Positions 8,653 through 17,599 of a stretch of 21,298 nucleotides of DNA are shown in pieces (positions within the stretch are counted from its first letter, which is position 1; each line of letters starts with the position of its first letter). The translations under genes were made by a program, and so were the position numbers. The notes below the pieces were generated by a model. It was not told the origin of the DNA. It saw only the letters and a list, made by a program, of their open reading frames with translations, and made no database searches. The stretch is from Mnemiopsis leidyi (Eukaryota > Ctenophora > Tentaculata > Lobata > Bolinopsidae): assembly GCA_000226015.1 (NCBI GenBank), contig JH155387.1:61102-82399 (forward strand), given 5' to 3'.

Positions 8653-8871
8653 GATAACACGGTCGTATAAAAGAAGACCGATACAGCTCTTATGGGACCC
8701 TAACACCCAAAATTAAAAGTGCACCTCCAATGGGGTCCCAGTGGTACTTTATCGCTCAAGGGTCTTACTAGGGTCCCATTAGAGGTGCACTTTTGGGCGT
8801 TTAGTCTTATGGTCCTATTAGAGGTGCATCGGTGATCGGTGATCGGTATTCTTTCGTACGACCGATAACAC
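8653..8871. mobile_element. Foldback MITE with 8-bp target-site duplication
   Basis: The element spans 8661-8863 (203 bp) and is flanked on both sides by the identical octamer GATAACAC (8653-8660 and 8864-8871). Its ends are inverted: GGTCGTATAAAAGAAGACCG at the left and CGGTATTCTTTCGTACGACC at the right. An inner inverted pair, 8694-8739 with 8771-8815, brackets a loop of about 31 nt, so most of the element can fold back on itself. There is no coding capacity. An 8-bp duplication is typical of hAT, P and Merlin-type transposases. The GGTCGTA terminus does not match the CAGGG end of the hAT remnant at 1938, so the two are probably unrelated. It lies about 350 bp upstream of the MTBP-like start codon. 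Confidence 0.88.
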
Positions 8872-8906
8872 GGCAGGAAATCAGTCGGAAACTGTGCATC
8901 CGAACA

Positions 8907-8926
8907 GAAGCCCGCGCGGCCGGCGA
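8907..8926 (+). promoter_or_regulatory. GC/CpG-rich island-like patch, candidate MTBP promoter core
   Basis: GAAGCCCGCGCGGCCGGCGA is a strikingly GC-rich patch in AT-rich DNA, about 295 bp before the MTBP-like ATG. It holds several CpGs and a GGCCGGC core. A promoter role is inferred from position and composition only. Confidence 0.3.
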
Positions 8927-9202
8927 TTAGTAATTTAGTGGGAAAAGTTGGAAGGTCTACTTGATGTTAGCATTTGCTGCACGAACAAACTATCGGACGA
9001 TGGTGTATTTTACCTGATCAGCTGTCAACTTTTGTTTGTACGTGCGCTGGTTTTGTACCTGACTTTCTATGTCACAATACAATAGGTGGTATATCGACGG
9101 ATGGTAAAATAAACTACTGTTTTCTGAAGGTGCCGTGCCACTGGATTGTGGCGATAAGCGTTAAGTTTTTAAAACCCAAATTTCTCTAATTAGATGTAAA
9201 CA

Positions 9203-9219
9203 GCTTTCTCTCCGATAGG
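9203..9219 (+). promoter_or_regulatory. 3' splice acceptor 1 nt before the MTBP start codon
   Basis: CTTTCTCTCCGATAG ends at 9218 and ATG begins at 9220. The pyrimidine tract and TAG form a good acceptor, so the mature mRNA 5' end or a 5' UTR exon would join here. This fits spliced-leader addition or an upstream non-coding exon. Confidence 0.6.
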
Positions 9220-12200
9220 ATGACTGTTCGATCCTGTGTCCTGTTTTTGGCGGGGCCACATACCTCACAGGAGTTCATTTCACAGGTTAGTAACTACCGT
9301 GCAATCTAGCATGTGTTAAATACTGGCAGATCTTGAGCTAAACTTTTTTCTGATTCTTACCATAGACTTTTGATGGCTATAAACGTTATTAAAGTTTGTT
9401 ATAAACATGCTATAAACGTATGTTCTAACACGGATACCCCTCTCTTCAGGTGCTCTCCCAGTTCGATGCTAACCTCAGTGGTGACATTCCCTGCTGTGTC
9501 ATAACAAGTTCTGGTGAGGCCCCAGTCTGGTGCGGGACGGAGTCTCCAGGAACAGCAGACTCGCAACAAGCATCTTGGAGTACGTCATTAGCTGGGCTCA
9601 AGTTTGTAGAGGAGAAACTCAAGGCGGGATCCTTGGACAATGTCGGGATTACTTTACATAACTTACTTGATGACATACCTAAATATAATGTCACACATGC
9701 TGTGTGGATAACTGAGCAGGTTGTGTATTTATTGTTCACTTTGATATTTTGTCAAGCAACTCTCCCTTTTTCCAAATGTTTCTGTGGTAAAGATTAGTTT
9801 TTCAAGAACTATATAAACGGTTAATGCCCTAAAGTAACCTATGATTTCCCCTGTAATCTGAATTCTAATATTTCAGATTCCAACAGCAGGAGCATCCCTT
9901 ATCCTGGCTAGTGGACTGATGAGGTTTATAAAGTGTCACCATGGTTACCTCTCCATCGTCACCAAGTCTCGAGACACACATCACAGTCCCTGGGTGAAAG
10001 CCATGAAGGCGGCTGTTGTTTTGAAGAGCGATGTACACAACCTAGCTAAGATTATCAGCAAATGTTGCTGGGTTACTGACATTCACTTTAGAGGTAATTT
10101 GAAATTTGACAGCCTTTTTTATATTTCATCGGTAGTGTAGGGTGTAAATTATGTATATTAGAGTTTAAAGAAAGGCTGGGAAAGAGTAAAGATTTTTGTC
10201 TGTTTATGCAGCGTTCATGTTCAAATACAGTTTCGATGCTCTAATTTCTGATTTGTACACAGATGTTTATGTAAATTTAAATTACACATACCTACATGTA
10301 CAGTGTACACTGTGCATATAAATGTACATATACAATTCACATGTACAATACATTTCACATGTACAAACAAAATTTATCAAGCTAAAATAAACATCAGGTA
10401 CAGGGCAAAGCGGTGGAGACATGACACTGACTGGAATTGTAGTCATGGGAAAACACACAGATATGGTTACCAATGGCAACCTTACTCTTCTTTCCGTTAT
10501 ACAGGTTCTCTTTCAGTTAGAGCCGATTTAAAACAAATTTATTGCCCTTGAAAATGAAGCAAACACTTTTGCATTGTTTCAGTTATCTATTCTTATGGCG
10601 GGGTTTGCTTATCCATTTAACTTCTTTTGACTGAATAATGTTGTCCTGAATATTAACTTCTACCCTAGATCGTGAACACTGTACCATTGTACATTCTAAA
10701 AGAATGTGTTGATGTGACTACAGTTGCTATGGACACAGCTAGACGATTAGCTACTTTAACCACAAGGGGAATTCTGTGTAAAGTTACTTATCAGGTAAAA
10801 ATGTGAATCTAATAGAACTTCTCTCTATTTAAAGAAACCTTCACGGCAGTATATATTGACCCAATTTTTATGACAAAATTGGAGAAATCACGCCAAATAA
10901 AACCGATCAGCTGACAAGATTACTTCCAGAGAGAACAAGGAATAAAACTGAAGTCAGAGTGGATCCGCGCAGTGCAGACTCGGAGTATTGGAAACTCCAA
11001 CAACACCATACAGGGTCCCTATGTTCTGTTGTGGAGGGGAAAACTTTACACCTTCCGAGATGTAGTGCAGTAAGTTAATATCGTGGAGGATTTGAGTAAT
11101 TTGAGTAATTTTATGACTAGAAATGTAAAATGGCATTTCTGTTTGTTCAAATATTTGAATATTGTTCCTATGATTCCTTTTTTTTGTATTACTCACAAGC
11201 TGACAATCTTATATTTCCCTCGCTAGGCCACCCTGCACACAGAAAGGAGGAGCGTTTATAAGCCAGAACCAACGTGTCGATTGGAGTCACGAACAGAAGC
11301 TGGTGGAGTTCTTCGAGAGAGCTGCAGTGGAGAGCACCAAAACTGACAAGAGTTTCCCTGTTCGCATTCCATCTCCTCGTAACACACCGGCTGCTGCTTC
11401 AGTTCCTTCTCCAATGGTAGAGGAAGTTATGTTTGCGACTATGAGTAGATTTATCGAGTATTAGCTGACAATATAATAGTTTGATAGATATTTTCTACCC
11501 ATTATGTGTTACATTTGTCCTGCAGTGTGTGTTACCCAACTTACTTATCTCCCCAGGATTTCCTGAGCAACTACGAGCCCAGTTCCTTCAGAAGTCACGA
11601 TCAGGACAGTTCTAGAGAAGAATTTCAGGAACATCGCATGTCTACACTCTCATTTCGGGTAAATCTGATAATCTGATAGTATTTGCCCTGTTGCTCTGGG
11701 TATTTTTTCGATTATTTCGATTTGCTTCAGCCAGACAGTTTGTGAATTGTTCTGTCAAAAAGCCTAGCACAGTGCCAAACTGTGATAGGACACTAACTTT
11801 CAATTGTTCCTTGTTTCAAATTCATATCATATGTATATGGTCGTTCCATTTGATTGTTAATGTAAGAAACGCAAATTTCTATAATGTCGATTTGTTGCTG
11901 AAGAACTGTAAATTCTCATAGGATTCAGTGAACCTTCAAACACACGGTATTAACTACTACAATTGTCACGATGACTCTGACGAGAGAATTCAAGAGTTAC
12001 AAAGAAAATTTGTTCACAGGTTTGAAATTTTTCCTCATCCCAGCTGCAATATTACAAGCAATTTTAGATTTTTCATTCTTGATAGGTCACAAATTGTAAT
12101 ATGGTCATACACATCAACTTGATACCAGTTCTAAGCGACTTGTTAAATTAAGAATTTACCGCACAGAGAAACGTACAGCAGCCTGTCCCCCTACAACACG

Positions 12201-12824
12201 GAGGAGAAACGAGAGTACAAATCAGCAGCGACAAAACCCTCCAACAAAGACACCAGATTTTACCGGACAATCTCCAACACTTCGGACCGGTCGAACAGCG
12301 GGAAGGGAAAGTGCAAAGCGTCTTCTTTAGACCGCAGCAAGAGTATGTCACATCTACCCTCCTCTAGCACTAGTGTTAAAATCGAGCAGCGTCACGCCAA
12401 ATCTACAGAGAACATTGCCCAGTATCCTGTTATGGGTGACTGTCGAAACTCAAAATCTATCGACTCAGTATCTCAGGGCTCTACAGAAGTGAAATCTGAA
12501 GTGATACCCGAGTCGTCAGGTGTTGTGACCAGTGCTACTTTCAGCGCTGCTTCTAGTGCTGCTCCATCCGGAGCTGCAAAACCCTCCCGCTCACAGAAAA
12601 ACAAAACACTTTTAAAATCCGTGATTGCGGAGTGTCTAGCAAACGAGGGAATCAGCTCTGATCACCCGAGATTCAAATCTTTGAGCTCTAAACTATACGA
12701 AATCGGGAAGTTATTGTTGAAAGACGCGATATCAGGGAGTGAGGGAATAAGAGAGACCATGGTGAGCATAATAGCTCCTCAAGCTTCAGTGGTTGTTCAG
12801 CTGCAGAAAAGAAAGGAGAAGTGA
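9220..12824 (+). CDS. MTBP: MTBP-like DNA replication initiation factor (MDM2-binding protein homologue)
   Basis: Ten exons join in one frame to 658 residues: 9220-9285, 9450-9719, 9877-10093, 10398-10504, 10669-10794, 10911-11069, 11243-11416, 11557-11658, 11922-12019 and 12167-12824. Several segments match human MTBP in order. These are IPTAGAS (human LPTVGAL); exon 9 HGINYY then RIQELQRKFVHR (human HGIEY then FSELQSRLIR); and the C-terminal domain at about 580-645, SRSQKNKTLLKSVIAECL then LYEIGKLLLKDA. In vertebrates MTBP partners Treslin/TICRR, as Sld7 does Sld3, to load CDC45 at origins in the nucleus. A Ser-rich linker fills about 441-580. At 658 residues it is shorter than human MTBP (904). 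Two junctions are uncertain: exon 4 may start at 10404, and exon 7 could use the acceptor at 11226, but only 11242 keeps the frame. The start follows an acceptor by one base. Confidence 0.85.
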
Positions 12825-13044
12825 CAAATCAGTAGACTTGAAAAATCTGTGTACATTTTTGTATTCTTATTCGTTCTCACAAAGTAATCAGGCATGGTCA
12901 TCTGTGATAATTTCGTTGGTAGATTATTTGTTTCTAAAAGAGCCCGTTCTCTGGTTTGGTGGCTTCCATTGCATTTCTGATTCTTGTTATCCACTTTTTG
13001 ATTTTCATGAATTGTTAGTTAATATACATTTTTGTTCGATTCCA

Positions 13045-13050
13045 ATTAAA
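13045..13050 (+). terminator. Candidate poly(A) signal ATTAAA of the MTBP-like gene
   Basis: ATTAAA lies about 220 bp past the stop codon (12822-12824). Motif and position only. Confidence 0.35.
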
Positions 13051-13215
13051 TTCCCGAACGTAAAATTGGATCAAAACCCAAAAATTATTACATGAAAAAG
13101 ATCTATTACAACGGTATAATATATCCCTGGTAAAATACTACTCTCCACGCATCTACAGTCTATAATACGCCTCTCTACCATAAGATCTACACAAACATTC
13201 GCATTCTGAAATTTC

Positions 13216-13221
13216 TTTAAT
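13216..13221 (-). terminator. Candidate poly(A) signal ATTAAA of the minus-strand glycoprotein gene
   Basis: On the minus strand ATTAAA lies about 30 bp past the stop codon at 13253-13251. The two convergent genes would then end within about 200 bp of each other. Confidence 0.4.
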
Positions 13222-13250
13222 CCTGGAAATGGTTCAAAGTTAGTTCAATT

Positions 13251-15602
13251 TTAAAACTGTGATATCACGAGTAGTACTAAGATAGCAAAAGAGACTCCAG
13301 TTATCCGCCGGGCGCCTCCAGTAGCAGCTTCAGAGTCCGCTTGATCCGCTAAACAAGTTCTGGGGGTAAAGTCGAGTGTAACGTTCTGGTACTCGTTCAC
13401 TGTACCGATCTTGCCAAAGTCGATGATAAAGTCCACTACGGGAACCTCGGATTCGTCCTCAGGTTTTTCCTGAATCTTGTGGTCCTCAGTAAAGTCTAGC
13501 TCGTACGGATTAGTCTTCCCCGAGCGTACATTGTACGGATCGGTGAAAACTCCATACCGGTTAGCTTGAGCTTGATATACCACCTGTTTCTGTCCTCCGT
13601 ATGTGTGTCCGGCGTTTCCGAGAAACAGGTGATCTTCATTCCAAGGTTTGTCTAGGTTGGCCCAGGTTTTTATATCGATACAGAAACCGTCACAAAGAGG
13701 GACGATTTCCTCGTAATTGGTTGGAAAGCCAGACCCAGCATCCCCCCAAGGGTAGATTGACACATCTCCCCCTTTTGTGGGACAACCTCCACCTCCCAGT
13801 CCCATCCTAACTCGGGCCATGTGATGGTGCCCGTATGTCGCTAATCCGTATACCTAAGGATGAGATGGTTAAAGATTTGATAGAAATTTAAATAGTTCCA
13901 CTGACAATTACGTTTAACATTTTTCCTTTTTGATTTCTTTAGGATGAGCGTCCAAGTAAATGGTTATTATCTAAATAGGCAACAGGTCATGTAAACTTTA
14001 CCTCTTTTAACTCAGTCTCGTTTTCTATAGGCACTGTTGGAGCATTGTTGGGTACCGTGTTGATAATGGTGTGCCCCCTTTCTACCAGACCCTCATAATA
14101 CCTCCCATCGGGGCGGATGTACGAATAGTCAGATTCATTCTCTTTGTCCAAAAATACGAATGCCATATGGAGGTAAGTTTCCTTACTGTTATGGTATCCC
14201 CTCTCCATGATATAGACCTCTATATCTATTTCCTCCATGTCAAGTCTCTGCCAGTTTGTTGTTTGTACCCTCTCTCGTAGCTCTTCCAAAGTTTTTTGCA
14301 TCCTGTCCGTTTCTGGCTTTCCCTGGCCTATGTTCCCCCAAACTCCAGCATCCGGGAATAATTGGAACCTTACTACATCATTAAAGTTCTCTCGGATATC
14401 CATCCCGGCTCTTTTTCAAGGGACCAACTTTGTTTGCCTCAGGCTGTCCTTTCATGAGATGCCAAGTTGGGCCCATGTGGGGAAAATCTGGAGAAGACAT
14501 CTGAGAAAGAGCAGGAGTTTATAAATAAAATTTGGACAAGAAATTCTAAAAGTGATAATCGTTTTATAGATTCTATATTTTGTATTTTAATTAACACTTG
14601 TACAAAATGGTAATGCATAAAAATAATAATAATTATTTTCATTATTTTTACTTGACACGTCTAGTATTCACCTGGCAGTAGTAGTAGTCTATAGTAGTAG
14701 TCTATAGTGGTAGTCTATAGTAGTAGTCTATAGTAGTAGTCTATAGTAGTAGTCTATAATAGTAGTCTATAGTAGTAGTCTATAGTAGTAGTCTATAGTA
14801 GTAGTCTATAGGAGTAGTCTATAGTAGTAGTCTATAGTAGTAGTAGTCTATAGTATTCACCTGGCAGTAGTAAACGGGCAGATCGATAGGGACGTGGTCC
14901 TCGTATGTTCCATTAAACTTAGCGTGGTAGATCGGCAGATCAATCCAGTTTAGCCAACCTTCCTCCGACACCTCCTCCCCAAAAGCGTAGTCGAAGTCAT
15001 GTTTTGGGTGGAGGTTTTTGTAGTCGTTCTGGAGGATTTCAAACAATCTGTTTGTTTCTTCGTCCTGCTCTTTAGTTTCTTCTCTAACCTCCACTCTCTC
15101 CAAGTCCAGTGCACCTTCTTTCTTCACTGCAGGAATTCCCTCCTTTTCCTCATCTCGGTAAACACGAATAAATCCATTTTCCTGGAATCTCCAGACTCCA
15201 TGTTTTCCCTCTCCTACTAAGAGTGCAGTCTGCTCGTGCATGGCAAGAAAGCGATGAGTACCATGAGTAGCCATGAATCCGGACGTTGAAGGATCGTGAG
15301 GCATTCCTGAGTTGGAGGAGTAGTAGTCTGGGTCGTCTTTCTCTCGATTGTGCTGAAAATAAACCAGTCTTGTGATTGGTTACCAGTTACCATGGTGCCG
15401 AAGTACTAGATATAGTTTAATATTGGAAGTTTGGTAGTAGAATTTGATATTGTATGTTTGTTATTGAAGGTAACAACAACCTCACCTGTGTGTTACAAGC
15501 TCCCGTGTGGGGAAAGAGAGGGTCCATTGTTGGGTCGTGTGGTCTTACATTAGAGTAAGCCTGCGAAACCAGCATCAACCCCACAGTCAGCACTGTCAGC
15601 AT
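13251..15602 (-). CDS. Unrecognised secreted glycoprotein, probably GPI-anchored; one apparent frameshift
   Basis: Four minus-strand exons: 15602-15486, 15352-14861, 14500-14002 and 13853-13251, with GT-AG borders and all junctions in phase 0. The total is about 569 residues. It opens with a signal peptide (MLTVLTVGLMLVSQAYS). It ends with a small-residue stretch (DSEAATGG), a basic spacer and a hydrophobic tail (VSFAILVLLVISQF) with nothing after it, the layout of a GPI-attachment signal. Four N-glycosylation sequons (NGT, NES, NET, NVT) and six or more cysteines after the signal fit an extracellular protein. His-rich spots occur (MATHGTHRFLAMH; TYGHHHMARVRMG), and IDLPIYH/IDLPVYY is a short internal echo. 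Exon 3 is 499 nt, one base too long: an A5 run (14416-14412) breaks the frame, and A4 would restore it. I recognise no family. It is convergent to the MTBP-like gene. A TTTAG lies 7 nt before the ATG. Confidence 0.8.
14662..14872 (-). repeat. 13-bp minisatellite flanked by a duplicated splice donor
   Basis: About 13 units of GTCTATAGTAGTA (plus strand) lie between two identical 22-bp segments, 14662-14683 and 14851-14872. The right-hand segment contains the true exon 2 end and donor of the glycoprotein gene (minus strand CTGCCAG|GTGAATAC). The left-hand one is an exact copy 189 bp deeper in the intron. A few units vary (GTGGTA, ATAGTA, GGAGTA). Confidence 0.93.
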
Positions 15603-15619
15603 CTCAAGTCTAAATCTTA

Positions 15620-16780
15620 TAATCCGATAGAATCTTCCTAGGTTGTCGCGGTGATACCCGACTCTCGCAGCTCAAAGCTAGACGAATATAATCTCGTCAA
15701 CTTCCTAGGGAGTTGTGGCGGATTTAATTTATAAGCTTTTTTGTGAACGTTTTCTTTGGCCAGTTTTCCCAAAAATGCATTCCTTCAAATGTCTCAAAGT
15801 TCATCGTTCGCTAAAATTGAACGCATCTTGGTTCAAGTTGGTGTCAATAAAAGGGGCCTACTGGATTTGGTATGTGGTAAAATTTATCTGGAATGTAACA
15901 GTTAGGGGGAATTGTCTTGGCAATGACATGAAGTGCATTTATATAGCATTAGCACCAAAGTTCAAAATCCAATCAGTCGATGAAATTATTTTCGATCGTA
16001 AAAGCAGCAATATTATATAGTAGTTGAAGAAAAATGGATTTGTCATCCAGAATAGTTGTTGCTACGAAGAAATGTTGCTTGCAACATCGCCACTGAGCAG
16101 CCGACCTTAAAAACCAAGTGCAAAGTTAAAATCCAATTCCAACTTACTTCTTCAAATCATTTTCATCCACGTGTCTTGATTTGAGACTCAGGAATTTTGA
16201 TCACATGTGAATAAAGGAATCACGTTGTTTGTGCAGCATGATGTTTCCACCACTATTGAAAACATTCATTCAACTTTGATTGATTTTGGAAGTTGCTCAT
16301 TTTGCAACATAAGTACAACTGTAGTGTGCAAAGTTTTACAAATATAGACTAAACAGTTTTTTTAATGATGCAGTCTGCGCATCACCAATGAATCACTATT
16401 AACAACAATGTTGAAGTTTTTAAGCATCGGTTAAGAATGCCATGAAATTAAATGAAGTCTTTCATCCGGAGGTCACGTGATAGTTTTTAGCAAGGGAGCG
16501 GTGTGGAGATTGTTAAGTTTTTAATTGTCTTGCTTGTGCATTTTCCTGGTAATTCTTGCAAATTTCTAGGAAATCCTTACAATCTCCTGATGTTGAACTT
16601 AAAGCTTGTTATCCTCTTAAAGCTTGTAGGGGGGTTGATAGACATAAATTATAAATAGATACGAGTTTGTTGTTGCAGAAGCTTTCAATAAACATGTGTG
16701 AATCGTCGTCAGCTTGAGGTGAAGAGTGAAGTGAGCCTTAAATATGGAGTGGGGTTGTATCAGTGCTTGTGAGGGATGAT
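15620..16780. other. Spacer between the glycoprotein gene and the Penelope-like fragment
   Basis: Contains the presumed promoter of the minus-strand glycoprotein gene. A CpG-containing patch at about 15650-15675 is the only compositional change. A plus-strand frame at 15715-16020 lacks an ATG start (it begins GTG) and shows no known motif. Nothing else is supportable. Confidence 0.4.
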
Positions 16781-16840
16781 GGAGAGGGGGTTCGAACTGT
16801 TGACGGTAAAATTACAATAATCTCAAATCTAAAAATCTTC

Positions 16841-17595
16841 TTAGGAGGAGGAGAAGGAGATGCCAGAGGGGGTGGGTTTGAGAGTTGCAGCAATTTTCGG
16901 AAGAATGTGATTCCAGAGTGAGCTGCATTTTTGAGCACTGTCCGTCCGATTCATTGAAGGGTTTCTGATGTGGATGGCTGCTTGCAAAGTCAGATCCATG
17001 TGGGATCTGGATGGAAGAGTTTTGAGAATGTTGATGTCGATCCAAGCTATTCTTTGTCCAGTGGTGAGGGAGTGATGAGCAGGGGCAGACCTTATTTTGT
17101 CGGAGTACTTGGTGTAGAGGTTGGTGTGACTGTGAGTGGGTTTCCTGAAGACGGAGGTGGACTTGTCAGGGTGTATGTAAACGTCGAGGAAGGGTAAGGA
17201 TCCGTCGGGAGAGGTATTCTGTTTGGGAATTAACGAAGGATAGGTAGGTTTCTGCGTAATCTTTGTCTCTGTATGCGCCACAGCCGTCGTCAACGAAGTG
17301 GGAGTAGGATGAAGGAGGATCAGGGGACGAAGATAGAGCCAAGGATTCAACCTCTGCAAGTCTAATATCGGCGAGTTCGACGATGAGCAATGAGAGGAGA
17401 TCCCATGGTTCCACCCTTGTCCTGGGAGTAGAAGCAGCCGTTACATTCTAGGCAGGAGTTGTCCAAGCAGAAGGTGATGAGGGTTACAAGGGTTGTCGAG
17501 TTGAGATTAGAGCCTAGAGGGTGGAGTCTAGGATTCTGCTCGAAGGAAGTTATGGCTGTTCTGGTGGCAAGGCGCATGTCGCAAGAAGTTCTCAC
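16841..17595 (-). pseudogene. Penelope-like element reverse transcriptase, degenerate
   Basis: Minus-strand RT blocks appear in order but in three frames. FCLDNSCLECNGCFYSQDKG then GTMGSPL lies at about 17490-17390. SYSHFVDDGCGAYRDKDYAE, with the catalytic F-V-D-D, lies at about 17310-17240. SLPFLDVYIHPDKSTSVFRK then PTH, then NLYTKYS and a further 100 residues to about 16841, completes it. The G-x-x-MGSPL, VDD and LPFLDV/VFRKPTHTNLYT set is the pattern of Penelope-like RTs. At least two frameshifts break it, and no clear GIY-YIG nuclease or 5' part is seen. It is a dead copy. Its boundaries and target duplication were not identified. Confidence 0.8.
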
Positions 17596-17599
17596 CTCA

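Noticed and set aside
9226-9236. GTTCGATCC resembling a tRNA B box
   Set aside because: It lies within MTBP exon 1 and no cloverleaf or A box was found at the right spacing.
10270-10380. TGTACA-rich palindromic stretch in MTBP intron 3
   Set aside because: A low-complexity TA/CA-rich microsatellite-like tract. No regulatory claim can be supported.
12148-12351. Cys-rich minus-strand 67-codon frame
   Set aside because: It lies entirely opposite MTBP exon 10, whose own frame is supported by the family match.
13601-14524. Plus-strand frames opposite the glycoprotein gene
   Set aside because: They are shadows of the minus-strand exons, which have consistent splice sites and a signal peptide.
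14684-14850. Second regular repeat array as CRISPR or coding repeat
   Set aside because: It has 13-bp contiguous units without spacers. Translated on the minus strand from the donor it stops within a few codons.
15715-16020. Plus-strand 101-codon frame
   Set aside because: It has no ATG at its start (GTG), no recognisable domain and no acceptor near a usable start.
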